NCBI GenBank assembly: GCA_002724185.1
Contig: PBOB01000010.1
Span: forward strand, 158,123 to 222,122
Direction of reading: 5' to 3'
Source of the DNA: Acidiferrobacteraceae bacterium
Lineage (GTDB): Bacteria; Pseudomonadota; Gammaproteobacteria; Arenicellales; UBA868
DNA length: 64,000 bases
The translations under genes were made by a program, and so were the position numbers. Of the stretch, positions 18,160 through 26,661 are shown one piece after another. How positions within the stretch are numbered: the stretch's first letter is position 1; the number at the start of each line of letters is the position of its first letter. The notes under the pieces are model-generated. The model worked only from the letters and a program-made list of their open reading frames with translations. It was not told the origin of the DNA and did no database searches.

Positions 18160-19056
18160 TTACCTGGTAAAAACAGCATTTATTCCTGTTTCGAGGCAGG
18201 TATCCAGCAAGTTAGTGCTCATTCCAGGAATACTTAGTGCGCGCTGATATTCTTCTGCCGGGTCGATGTTTGATAAAAGCCAATTATCAGAGTTTATGCA
18301 AACCTGTATTCCGAGCTCAAGCCATTTTGGCAAGGGATGGTGGCTTACTGTGGGGATAGCACCTGTTTGCATGTTAGATGTCGGGCACGCTTCAATAACC
18401 ACGTTTCTGTCGATCACAAGCTCAACCACTGAGAAATCTTCAAGAAGGCTAGTACCGTGGCCGATGCGTTGGGCGTGCAGTAGTTCGATAGCTTTTCTTA
18501 TTTCTAGGGGCGAGCGATTGCCTTCGCCTGCATGCACGGTGCGGCCAATGCCTAATTGACGCGCCTTATTATATGCGTCTGCATAGTCTTCTATACCCCA
18601 TTTGTGTGATAAATGTGGCGCCCCTGCTAGATCAATCCCAACCACACCAATTCTTGTTTTTGCAATATTTACATGTGACAACAAGGTTGTAGGGCTATCG
18701 CCATACAGCCCGCATAGAATGAGGCCTGCGCGTCCATCAATTCCGTCTAAAACGGCGTCTACAACCTCTTCTGCTGGCGCTATAGGGTGAAGTTGAGGCG
18801 CGAATCGGATCTCTAAATTCGTAACACTGTAATTGATTGCATCTTCACAGATTTCTGCTGCTACGCGCCGAAGATGATCTATGCGCTGAAGGCAAGCCAC
18901 AGTGCTATCGAACTTTAACAGCGCTTCCTGTAAGCCCATCCCTGAAAAAAAACGAATATCTTTAGGTAGAGTTATGCCTGCATCTTTTGCTAGGTCGTTT
19001 AAGGTTTGGGCTCTCATAGAACCGTCAAGATGCAAATGTAGTTCAGTATATTTCAT
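18160..19056 (-). CDS. Adenosine deaminase family protein
   Basis: A TIM-barrel amidohydrolase of 298 residues with HLHLDGS (His7, His9), HAGE (His175, Glu178), RIGHG (His200) and Asp257 as the last zinc ligand, so the active site is complete. The position normally occupied by a second aspartate after that ligand is Asn258 (S-D-N), as in some actinobacterial-type enzymes. That change and a shorter length than E. coli Add (about 333) leave room for another 6-aminopurine substrate. Given the island, adenosine or deoxyadenosine deamination is the likely role. It is convergent with the nucleoside hydrolase gene. Confidence 0.85.
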   Translation of the reverse strand: MKYTELHLHLDGSMRAQTLNDLAKDAGITLPKDIRFFSGMGLQEALLKFDSTVACLQRIDHLRRVAAEICEDAINYSVTNLEIRFAPQLHPIAPAEEVVDAVLDGIDGRAGLILCGLYGDSPTTLLSHVNIAKTRIGVVGIDLAGAPHLSHKWGIEDYADAYNKARQLGIGRTVHAGEGNRSPLEIRKAIELLHAQRIGHGTSLLEDFSVVELVIDRNVVIEACPTSNMQTGAIPTVSHHPLPKWLELGIQVCINSDNWLLSNIDPAEEYQRALSIPGMSTNLLDTCLETGINAVFTR

Positions 19057-19336
19057 CAGAATATCGGCTTTGCTGCTTTAGCCAAACATTGTAGCAGCCA
19101 GTCAATTATGTATTACATATAGTATTTTATCTGTTAATAGTTTAGGATGACCAGATCAATCGGATAGACTATCTTGCTAGCTACATTCCCACTGTAATCA
19201 TGCATTGATACCTATAAACCCGTTACTAGGACGCTTAATAGGGGGCACCGTTTGATTTATAGAGTTATTCAGCTATGCAAGAAAATGCTAATATGGCGAT
19301 TAATTAACTAGTTAGAAATGTTGTAAATGTGTTCCA

Positions 19337-20218
19337 ATGATTATAGTATTCGGCTCCATCAATATCGACTTATTAATGTCGGTCTCTTCCCTCCCGGCGC
19401 CAGGGGAAACAGTATTAACCCATGAAATGCAGCGGAGTCCTGGCGGGAAAGGCGCGAATCAAGCAATTGCGTCTCAGAGAGCAGGCTCAAAAACAAAATT
19501 TGTTGGGTGTGTTGGTTCCGATAGTGATGCTGACGAAGCCCTATCATTATTGAGATATCAAGAAGTTGATATTTCGTCGGTTTTATTTTCGGATCGGTCA
19601 ACGGGTTGCGCGATTGTTCTTGTAGATAATAACGGTGAGAACATGATCACTGTCGCAAGTGGCGCTAATCTCGATATTCAAGCAGACCAAGTAGACGGTA
19701 CGGAACTCGAGGACTCTAGTGTATTGCTACTGCAGCAGGAAGTTCCACTTGAACAGAATATTAAATTAGCAACCCGAGCGCATCAGACAGATACGAAAGT
19801 GGTCTACAACTTCGCACCGGCTGGCAAGCTATCCGAAGAGCTTTTCTCAGTAATTGATTATCTGATTGTCAATGAAGTTGAGGCGTCAACCATTATGACT
19901 CCCAGTATTTATGATCATCCCGTTGAAATTGCGAAGACTCTTTGTCACGAATATGGGGTTACTGTTGTAATTACTCTGGGCTCAGAGGGTGCACTGGCAG
20001 TATCTAAAACTACTTTGGCCGAGGTGCCAGCCCCATCAGTAAAAGTGGTAGACACAACGGGTTCTGGAGATACATTTTGCGGCTATTTTGCTGCAGAGAT
20101 AGCCAAGGGCAGCACATCCATTGAATCTTGCCTGGAAGTCGCAATTCGAGCAGCTTCAGTCGCGTGTACCCGGTATGGAGCACAGTCCGGAATTCCCCAT
20201 CGGCATGACGTTTTCTAG
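19337..20218 (+). CDS. rbsK: Ribokinase
   Basis: Phosphorylates ribose to ribose-5-phosphate. The 293-residue protein has N-terminal FGSINIDL, the substrate-site R-S-P-G-G-K-G-A-N-Q-A segment near residue 36, N-E-V-E-A in the middle and the TGSGDTFCGYF anion hole near residue 250. These fit ribokinase better than other PfkB kinases. It would act on ribose from the nucleoside hydrolase. About 280 bases separate it from the divergent deaminase gene; that gap holds a 10-base palindrome at 19305-19314 but no clear promoter. Confidence 0.93.
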   Translation: MIIVFGSINIDLLMSVSSLPAPGETVLTHEMQRSPGGKGANQAIASQRAGSKTKFVGCVGSDSDADEALSLLRYQEVDISSVLFSDRSTGCAIVLVDNNGENMITVASGANLDIQADQVDGTELEDSSVLLLQQEVPLEQNIKLATRAHQTDTKVVYNFAPAGKLSEELFSVIDYLIVNEVEASTIMTPSIYDHPVEIAKTLCHEYGVTVVITLGSEGALAVSKTTLAEVPAPSVKVVDTTGSGDTFCGYFAAEIAKGSTSIESCLEVAIRAASVACTRYGAQSGIPHRHDVF

Positions 20219-20268
20219 GGAAATAGAATCGAAGCCGGCGAGAAAGGATGACATTGACATTTCAATTG

Positions 20269-20297
20269 TTGACCCCACTCCTAGGTAACGGTACTCT
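20269..20297 (+). promoter_or_regulatory. Candidate promoter for the nucleoside transporter
   Basis: TTGACC (20269-20274) and TACTCT (20292-20297) are 17 bases apart. Another TTGACA occurs at 20254 without a matching -10. The site lies between rbsK and the BMP-protein gene and leaves a leader of about 80 bases ending in a strong AGGAGG at 20369-20374. Confidence 0.35.
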
Positions 20298-20383
20298 TCC
20301 TAGCAATCCTGGTAATCAAGCGCCGGTATCGCGGCGGCCAGGATGGATGTGCTCAAAAAATCTATAGTAGGAGGATGCTCGTA

Positions 20384-21577
20384 ATGAGAATTTTTCGTAT
20401 CAAAGTGGCAGCTATTTTGATTGCGCTAGTAGCTTTGGTCGGCGGACCGTTTATTGGGACGGCGGTTGCGGCCGGCAAGATTGCGCTGGTTACAGATGTC
20501 GGCGGACGTGGCGATCTATCGTTCAATGACATGGGCTTCAAAGGCGCTGATGAGGCTGCTGCGGAGTTTGGTTTAGAATTAGTTTCGATTCAAAGTACCT
20601 CAGCAAATGACTATTTGCCTAACCTTCAGATGGCAGCAAAGTCGGGTGATTTTGATATCATTATTGGTGTTGGCTTTCTTTTAGCTGATGCGATGGCAGA
20701 GGTAGCAGACCAGCACCCTGATCAAAAATTTGCCATTATTGACGTGACATGGTTGGGCAAGCCGAATCTGATGGAAGTAGGCTATGAGGAGAACAAGGGT
20801 TCGGCGTTGGTTGGCGCGCTTGGAGCGATGGTTGCCGCTCACTATGGTTACGATAAGATTGGCGCAGTATTAGGCATTGAAATACCGGTGCTTTATAAGT
20901 TTGAAGCAGGTTATCGGTTTGGTATGCATTGGGGTAACGCAAAATACGCTGCCGTGACTGGAAAAAAGGCGGACGTCGGATTGCTTTATAAGTACACCGG
21001 CACATTCGACGATATTGCTCAGGGCAAGATTGCTACGGAGGCGATGTTGGCGCAGGGTGCTGGGCTTATTTATAACGTAGCTGGGCCACTTGGCATCGGT
21101 GATCTAGAGGCTATCACTGAACATTTAGAGGCTAAGGGCAAGACAGCTGGTCCTCCCTTCATGATCGGTGTCGATGCAAACCAAGATTGGATGGGTGATG
21201 GTGAGCGTGTGCTTGCAAGTATGATGAAGCGTGTGGACTTTGGCGTGTATCAAGCAGTTGAAGCAGTAGTCAACGGAACATTTGAGGGCGGAGTACAGGT
21301 GCTTGGACCCAACAATGGCGGTATCAAGATGTCTGGTGAGGCGGAACTCGCTGATTTCATAACTTTTGGAATTAATGGCGGGAAGATTACTGAAAGTGAT
21401 CGTGGTCGTATTACCGACAATTGGCTTGCTATGCGCTCTGCTGTTCCGAGCTGGATTTGGGACGCTGTTGATGAGTTGAGCGCCAAGATCGGTTCTGGCG
21501 AGGTGGAGGTTCCATGTGTTTGGTGTGCAGATTCAATTGATCAAATCCGAGCTGATTGGCCGGATAATGTTGACTGA
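20384..21577 (+). CDS. BMP-family nucleoside-binding protein of an ABC transporter
   Basis: The periplasmic substrate-binding component for nucleosides, 397 residues. A signal peptide with hydrophobic core and an A-V-A-A-type cleavage region spans about residues 1-29. The mature protein opens with the family pattern IALVTDVGGRGDLSFND and continues with AIIDVTW and GAVLGIEIP. I chose the ATG at 20384 because AGGAGG ends 9 bases before it; the ATG at 20375 would abut the Shine-Dalgarno. A cysteine lipobox is absent, so it should be soluble. It is followed by a terminator hairpin and then the two permease genes. GC is slightly higher than in neighbours. Confidence 0.93.
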   Translation: MRIFRIKVAAILIALVALVGGPFIGTAVAAGKIALVTDVGGRGDLSFNDMGFKGADEAAAEFGLELVSIQSTSANDYLPNLQMAAKSGDFDIIIGVGFLLADAMAEVADQHPDQKFAIIDVTWLGKPNLMEVGYEENKGSALVGALGAMVAAHYGYDKIGAVLGIEIPVLYKFEAGYRFGMHWGNAKYAAVTGKKADVGLLYKYTGTFDDIAQGKIATEAMLAQGAGLIYNVAGPLGIGDLEAITEHLEAKGKTAGPPFMIGVDANQDWMGDGERVLASMMKRVDFGVYQAVEAVVNGTFEGGVQVLGPNNGGIKMSGEAELADFITFGINGGKITESDRGRITDNWLAMRSAVPSWIWDAVDELSAKIGSGEVEVPCVWCADSIDQIRADWPDNVD

Positions 21578-21606
21578 GGAACTGCAGTTATCTGTCTTAA
21601 CTGATA

Positions 21607-21645
21607 AAGAGGGGGAGGAGCCGAAGTTCCTCCCCCTTCTCTTTT
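21607..21645 (+). terminator. Rho-independent terminator/attenuator after the binding-protein gene
   Basis: GGGGGAGGA at 21611-21619 pairs perfectly with TCCTCCCCC at 21628-21636 around an 8-base loop and can be extended at the base of the stem. The T-rich TTCTCTTTT follows. It lies between the binding protein and the permeases, the classic place for a partial terminator that leaves the binding protein in excess. Confidence 0.85.
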
Positions 21646-21684
21646 GAATGTTTTGCGCGTATTTCATTAACGAGCACTCATAAA

Positions 21685-22773
21685 ATGGGCAGTAAGTATC
21701 GTTTCCGATCATTGAACAAGTATTTGAACCCGATCAATGAATCTTTATTAGCTGGTGCAATAGGCCTTGCAATTGGGGCAATAATCATGGTGGGATTAGG
21801 GTATAGTCCACTTGATGCCTACTCTTCGCTGTTGAGAGGGAGCTTCGGGAGCGTCTATAGTTGGGCTGAATCTCTTGCCAACGCAACTCCATTAATCCTT
21901 ACAGCGCTCACCTTTGCAATCGCAATGCGTGGTGGGCTATTTAATATAGGTGCGGAGGGACAGCTTTATATTGGAGCAATAGCAGCAGTTTCTGTTAGCT
22001 TAATCCAGATTTCAGCGCCCTTTCATCTGATTATAGCGTTGGTAGCAGCCATGACAGCTGGGGCTTTATGGAGTTTACCAGTTGCTATCTTGAAGTTGAC
22101 TCGTGGAGTGCACGAAGTTATTTCAACGATCATGCTTAACTGGATTGCACGGTTTTTTGCATTCTATATGATTGCGAACGTACTCATGGATCCTGTTCGG
22201 GGAGAGAAAACTATTAGTATTGCCGAGACTTCTAGGTTTGCGCGTATTCTTCCCGGCAGTAGCTTGAATTATGGTATTGTCGTATCCGCTCTTGCTGTTT
22301 TGCTGATTTTATTTCTTTTGTGGAGGACTACAGCTGGCTTTGAGCTTCGAGCAGCAGGACACAGCCAGGAGTCATCGAATTACGCCGGAATCAGCTATAA
22401 GAAACAGGTGTTACGCGCCTTCTTGCTAGGCGGTGTATTGGCAGGTCTCGCAGGGGCAGTGCAAGTAATGGGTCGACCCCCTACCTATGCGTTAATTAGT
22501 GGGTTGCCCCAAATGATTGATCTTGGATTTGACGGTATAGCAGTGGCGATGATTGGTCGGAATCATCCAGTCGGGATTATATTCGCCGCAATATTTTTTG
22601 GTGGTTTGATGGTCGGTGGCCGAATGATGCAGATGTCGGCAGGTGTTCCATTAGAGCTTGTACGAATAGTTGAGGGTGCAATTATTTTGGCGCTGGCAGT
22701 GCCAGAGCTGAAACGAATTTTTTATGTCGTGAGAAAAAAGTTTGCACGAAAGGAGCAGCGCGGTGGAAATTGA
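21685..22773 (+). CDS. Nucleoside ABC transporter permease, first subunit
   Basis: A 362-residue integral membrane protein with about ten hydrophobic segments. It belongs to the BPD_transp_2 (branched-chain amino acid/ribose-type) permease family in the nucleoside subclass. The MRGGLFNIGAEGQLYIGA segment near residue 84 is characteristic of the larger permease of BMP systems (NupP-like). Its end overlaps the second permease by 11 bases. There is no obvious Shine-Dalgarno before the ATG at 21685. Confidence 0.93.
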   Translation: MGSKYRFRSLNKYLNPINESLLAGAIGLAIGAIIMVGLGYSPLDAYSSLLRGSFGSVYSWAESLANATPLILTALTFAIAMRGGLFNIGAEGQLYIGAIAAVSVSLIQISAPFHLIIALVAAMTAGALWSLPVAILKLTRGVHEVISTIMLNWIARFFAFYMIANVLMDPVRGEKTISIAETSRFARILPGSSLNYGIVVSALAVLLILFLLWRTTAGFELRAAGHSQESSNYAGISYKKQVLRAFLLGGVLAGLAGAVQVMGRPPTYALISGLPQMIDLGFDGIAVAMIGRNHPVGIIFAAIFFGGLMVGGRMMQMSAGVPLELVRIVEGAIILALAVPELKRIFYVVRKKFARKEQRGGN

Positions 22774-23665
22774 GCATTTGTGGCCGATTCTATTTATTTC
22801 GTTGCATGCAATGGTGCCGATTACACTCGCAGCAATAGGTGAAATCATCGAAGAATCCGCAGGCTTGTTTAATATCGGACTCGAGGGGATGATTCTTATC
22901 AGCGCACTTGCCGGCGCTTTGGGAGCTGAGTACTTTGGTAGCGCAATTGGGGGATTATTGGTAGGTGCAGGCAGTGGAGCAGTGCTTGGCGTTATTTTTG
23001 GCCTACTCAACACCTATGGAAGGGGAGATCAGCTAATTACGGGTGTTGGTATCAATTTGTTGGCGTTAGGATTTGTCGCTTTTATGTTAATCAACTTGGG
23101 AGCCGCTGGTTTTCACAGTGTGCCACGGGATGTACAGATCAAGTTAATTCCTCTTGGAGTAGGTAGTTTGAGCCCGCTTGTGTTGGTAACGATCCTCTTG
23201 GCGATTATAGTTTACTGGGTTTTAAATCGAACTCAACTGGGCATCCGCATCAAGGCCGTTGGGGAAAATCCTGCTGCAGCAGATGTTGCTGGGATTCGTG
23301 TCAATGCTATGCGACTCGGTGCGGCTATTGTGGCTGGGGCTTTGGTTGGTCTTGCGGGTGCATATTTGAGTGTCGACTGGTTTGGTTCGGTAACCAAAGA
23401 AATTTCCGCGGGCCGAGGGTTTATTGCTCTGGCGGTGGTAGTTTTTAGTGGGTTAAACCCCCTGCTTGCCTTATTTGGCGGCTTTATATTCGGATTTTTC
23501 GATGGATTTGCAACTTGGGTGTCAACTTATCCAAAGATCAAAGACATTATCCCATGGCAGTTTGTTGCCATGGTCCCCTATATCGTCACTCTGCTAGTTG
23601 TTGCTGGTGTAATAGGGCGAGTTCGTTTTCCTAAGGCGCTTGGTATTCCATACTTGCGAGAGTGA
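22763..23665 (+). CDS. Nucleoside ABC transporter permease, second subunit
   Basis: Partner permease with about eight hydrophobic segments and the family motif GLFNIGLEGMILI near residue 33. I place the start at a GTG (22763), because AGGAG at 22751-22755 stands 7 bases before it. A TTG seven codons upstream has no such site. That gives 300 residues. The two permeases form the membrane channel for the binding protein encoded upstream. The ATPase gene is on the opposite strand, 20 bases beyond this stop. Confidence 0.93.
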   Translation: MEIEHLWPILFISLHAMVPITLAAIGEIIEESAGLFNIGLEGMILISALAGALGAEYFGSAIGGLLVGAGSGAVLGVIFGLLNTYGRGDQLITGVGINLLALGFVAFMLINLGAAGFHSVPRDVQIKLIPLGVGSLSPLVLVTILLAIIVYWVLNRTQLGIRIKAVGENPAAADVAGIRVNAMRLGAAIVAGALVGLAGAYLSVDWFGSVTKEISAGRGFIALAVVVFSGLNPLLALFGGFIFGFFDGFATWVSTYPKIKDIIPWQFVAMVPYIVTLLVVAGVIGRVRFPKALGIPYLRE

Positions 23666-23685
23666 GCTAAATTAGCGAAGCATTC

Positions 23686-25311
23686 TTAATCTTTATAGCC
23701 ATGAATATTTCCTTCATTTCCTGCCATCCAATGACCGAGTTGCGCTCGATCTGCGGTCTTTGCATTTACTATGCCGGAAATACGACCTTGGAAAATCACA
23801 CCGATACGGTCTGACAGAGACATTATTTCATCAAGATCTTCGGAGACCAATAGAATAGCCGACCCTATTTCTCGAAGCTCAAGGAAGAGCTCCCACGTTT
23901 GTCTTATGGCTTTAGCATCAAGTCCTTCGGTGGGGTGCGAAGCAACAATGATTGGTGGCTGCCGCCATGTTTCTCTGCCAAGAATCAGTCGCTGAATATT
24001 GCCTCCAGACAATATGCGTGATTCAGTCATCCATAGGTCGGGTACAAGAGCATTGAATTGCTCTACTATTCGCACCGCGTGATTGGTGATTTTATTTCGA
24101 TTCAAGATGGTGAGCTTTGAGAATGGTGCAGTTCTATAGTCCTTAAGAACAATATTTTCGGCCACTAGCATAGGCTCAACAACTCCCATTTCTCGACGTC
24201 TTTCTGGGATATGAGCAACACCAAGATCAATAAATTCTCTCGGAGGTCTGTTGGCCATGTCTCTACCTAGCATTATGATCTGCCCCTGCTTGACTTTGCG
24301 GAGACCAGTGATACATTCGATAAGCTCGGTTTGCCCATTTCCAGATACTCCCGCCAAACCCAGTATTTCACCTTTGCTAATAGCGAAAGAAATGCCATCA
24401 CTTGATTTATGCTGAATTACTGATTGAGGTAGCATATTTTTTACTTCGACTACCATTTCGATGGTTTGTACTGGCGGTCTCTCCATGTAATCAGGAACAG
24501 TGTCTCCGAATGTTTTTCTTGTGAGCTCTTCTGCGTTTGTTTCTTTGATTCGTTGAGTGCCTTGTGTTGTACCAAGTTTTAGTACTGTAACCTTATCTGC
24601 AACGGCAAACACTTCACGCATTTTATGTGTAATTAATACAATACCTTTTCCTTCTTCGACCATTGATCTAAGCACTCTAAAAAGATGATCAGCTTCCTGC
24701 GGCGTCAATAGTGAAGTTGGCTCATCGAGAAGAAGGACGTTTGGCTGGTGGAAGAGGACCTTGAGAATTTCCGCACGTTGTTGTTCGCCAGCAGAAAGAT
24801 CCTCAACTCGTGCAGTAGGATCGACGTGGAGCTGGTAATGGGTAGACAGTTGATCAATTTGTTTTTCGATCGCCCGCAGCGGAAATGTAAAGTTTGCACT
24901 GTTCAATCCCATCATGACATTCTGCGCAACGGTAAAGGCTGGAACGAGCATGAGCTCTTGATGAACCATAGCAATTCCATGTCTAAGGCCATCTCTAGGA
25001 GACTGTAGGTTAACAAGCTTACCTCTAACACGGAGTTCACCAGTTGTTTTACCATAATAGCCAGATAGGATATTTGCTATAACAGTCTTACCTGCTCCGT
25101 TCTCTCCCAAAAGAGCGTGAACTTCACCGGCACAGACATCAAAATCTATATTATCTAGTATTAAATTCTTCCAGACTCCCGGAAATCCCTTAGAAATGCC
25201 TCTTGCTTGAAGCAAAATCTCATCTTTTGGAGGGCTAGTTTTTACTGTTGGGTTTACATTTTTCATGGACATATCTGTACAGAGCGCTATAAATTCAAGC
25301 GTGTCTAGCAT
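23686..25311 (-). CDS. Nucleoside ABC transporter ATP-binding protein (two ATPase domains)
   Basis: The protein of up to 541 residues has two tandem ABC domains, as in ribose/nucleoside importers. The first has Walker A GENGAGKT near residue 70, signature LSAGEQQR and Walker B LLLDEPTS. The second has G-V-S-G-N-G-Q-T-E and the signature ILSGGNIQ near residue 438. The second domain is degenerate in its Walker A region, usual for this subfamily. Internal ATGs at 25272 and 25266 are possible starts, since the first 13-15 residues do not resemble family N-termini and no Shine-Dalgarno favours 25311. It energises the permeases encoded convergently. Confidence 0.92.
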   Translation of the reverse strand: MLDTLEFIALCTDMSMKNVNPTVKTSPPKDEILLQARGISKGFPGVWKNLILDNIDFDVCAGEVHALLGENGAGKTVIANILSGYYGKTTGELRVRGKLVNLQSPRDGLRHGIAMVHQELMLVPAFTVAQNVMMGLNSANFTFPLRAIEKQIDQLSTHYQLHVDPTARVEDLSAGEQQRAEILKVLFHQPNVLLLDEPTSLLTPQEADHLFRVLRSMVEEGKGIVLITHKMREVFAVADKVTVLKLGTTQGTQRIKETNAEELTRKTFGDTVPDYMERPPVQTIEMVVEVKNMLPQSVIQHKSSDGISFAISKGEILGLAGVSGNGQTELIECITGLRKVKQGQIIMLGRDMANRPPREFIDLGVAHIPERRREMGVVEPMLVAENIVLKDYRTAPFSKLTILNRNKITNHAVRIVEQFNALVPDLWMTESRILSGGNIQRLILGRETWRQPPIIVASHPTEGLDAKAIRQTWELFLELREIGSAILLVSEDLDEIMSLSDRIGVIFQGRISGIVNAKTADRAQLGHWMAGNEGNIHGYKD

Positions 25312-25354
25312 TTTGGGGGAAAGTAACTAAGATGTTCTTGTCCCGTGCAGCTAC

Positions 25355-25360
25355 TATAAT
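25355..25360 (+). promoter_or_regulatory. Perfect -10 box upstream of the deo-type operon
   Basis: TATAAT occurs at 25355-25360 in the short region between the divergent ATPase gene and cdd. The bases 17 upstream (ATGTTC) make a weak -35, so an activator may be needed. A start near 25367 would give a leader of about 78 bases to the cdd ATG. Confidence 0.4.
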
Positions 25361-25444
25361 GGTACTTGCAAGCAGATGGGTATAGAAATTTGCACTATAT
25401 TGGATATTGGTCGTGATTCTTGCATTTATAAATGTATGAGGCAT

Positions 25445-25840
25445 ATGAAAGAGAATTCTTATTTTCAGCTATTGAAAAATGCGATGGAAAACGCATATTC
25501 GCCCTATTCAAGATATAGAGTCGGTGCCGTTGTGCTCAGCCAATCAGGCCAGATGTATGCTGGTGCAAATGTGGAGAATGCAGCATATCCGCAGGGTTGG
25601 TGTGCCGAAGCTAGTGCCTTGGCCGCAATGATTATGGGAGGAGAAACAAAGCTTACAGAGATCGCGGTAATGGCGGAAGGGGATCAAATTTGTACACCGT
25701 GTGGGGGGTGCAGACAAAAATTAAAAGAGTTTGCGCTTCCAGGCACTCATGTTCTTTGCTATTCCCCCGACGAACTTCGCATGACGATTCTTCTTGACGA
25801 ACTTCTTCCTCATAGTTTTGGCGCAAGCTATCTTCCCTAA
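25445..25840 (+). CDS. cdd: Cytidine deaminase
   Basis: Converts cytidine or deoxycytidine to the uridine form. With the ATG at 25445, preceded by GAGG, the protein has 131 residues, the normal size of tetrameric zinc deaminases. The zinc site is Cys53 and Glu55 in C-A-E and Cys86/Cys89 in PCGGC. A longer reading from 25376 adds 23 unconserved residues and is less likely. It is the first gene of cdd-PNP-deoC-ALDH-deoA-deoB; its TAA shares one base with the next ATG. Confidence 0.94.
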   Translation: MKENSYFQLLKNAMENAYSPYSRYRVGAVVLSQSGQMYAGANVENAAYPQGWCAEASALAAMIMGGETKLTEIAVMAEGDQICTPCGGCRQKLKEFALPGTHVLCYSPDELRMTILLDELLPHSFGASYLP

Positions 25841-26661
25841 TGGATTATCAGAAATCTGCTGATTATATTCGGTCGTTGGCCGGTTACACTCCTCCGAAGG
25901 TTGGTCTAATCTTGGGGAGCGGCTTGGGGGCTTTGGCTGAATCAATTAGCTCGTCGATCAAGGTGAGCTATAACGAGCTTCCTGGGTTTTCAGAACCTAC
26001 CGTTAGCGGACATGATGGCCAGTTAATATTGGGAACATGGTCGGGAGTCAATATTGCTTGTCTTCAGGGGCGATCTCATCTTTATGAGGGGCATCATATC
26101 CAGCGGTTAACAGTACCCATCCGAGCTCTAAAAAGTGTCGGCTGTAAGGTGTTAGTATTAACGTGCGCTGCTGGAAGTCTTAGGGAAGAAATGCGACCTG
26201 GAGATCTGATGCTGGTTACTGATCACATTAATTGGCCAGGTTTAAGCCCATTGATCGGGCCTAATGATGATGGTATCGGGCCACGATTTCTAGATGTAAG
26301 TCATGCATATGATCCAACACTCCGAGAGTTTGCAAGGCAAACTGCTGAGAATGTTGGAGTAATCTTGCATGAGGGAGTATATATTTGGTGTTTAGGCCCC
26401 AACTTTGAAACACCCGCGGAAATCCGGGCGTTTCGGCAGATTGGCGCTGACGCAGTTGGAATGTCGATAGTGCCTGAGTGTTTGACTGCAGTTCATTGCG
26501 GATTAAAAGTTTTAGCGATATCAGTCGTGACCAATTTAGCGGCTGGATTACAATCGGATGTTTCGCACGCAGAGACACTGGCAATTGGGAAAGAGGCTAT
26601 TCCTAAAATTAAGCTTTTGCTTGATCGATTCATGCAACTTTTGGGTGAGAATCTGCAGTGA
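25840..26661 (+). CDS. Purine nucleoside phosphorylase (PNP class I, trimeric type)
   Basis: Phosphorolysis of purine (deoxy)nucleosides to base and (deoxy)ribose-1-phosphate. The 273 residues contain ILGSGLGALAE near residue 25 for phosphate binding, LQGRSHLYEG near residue 73, GPNFETPAE and VGMSIVP near residue 208, and the purine-site TN motif near residue 228. This is the low-molecular-mass (PunA/XapA) type, not hexameric DeoD. The ATG overlaps the cdd stop and its own stop overlaps the next ATG, indicating translational coupling. The sugar phosphates go to DeoB. Confidence 0.94.
   Translation: MDYQKSADYIRSLAGYTPPKVGLILGSGLGALAESISSSIKVSYNELPGFSEPTVSGHDGQLILGTWSGVNIACLQGRSHLYEGHHIQRLTVPIRALKSVGCKVLVLTCAAGSLREEMRPGDLMLVTDHINWPGLSPLIGPNDDGIGPRFLDVSHAYDPTLREFARQTAENVGVILHEGVYIWCLGPNFETPAEIRAFRQIGADAVGMSIVPECLTAVHCGLKVLAISVVTNLAAGLQSDVSHAETLAIGKEAIPKIKLLLDRFMQLLGENLQ

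Noticed and set aside
20219-20383. Possible purine or other riboswitch ahead of the nucleoside-binding protein
   Set aside because: I could not draw a known aptamer core; only a promoter-like pair and a strong ribosome binding site are visible.
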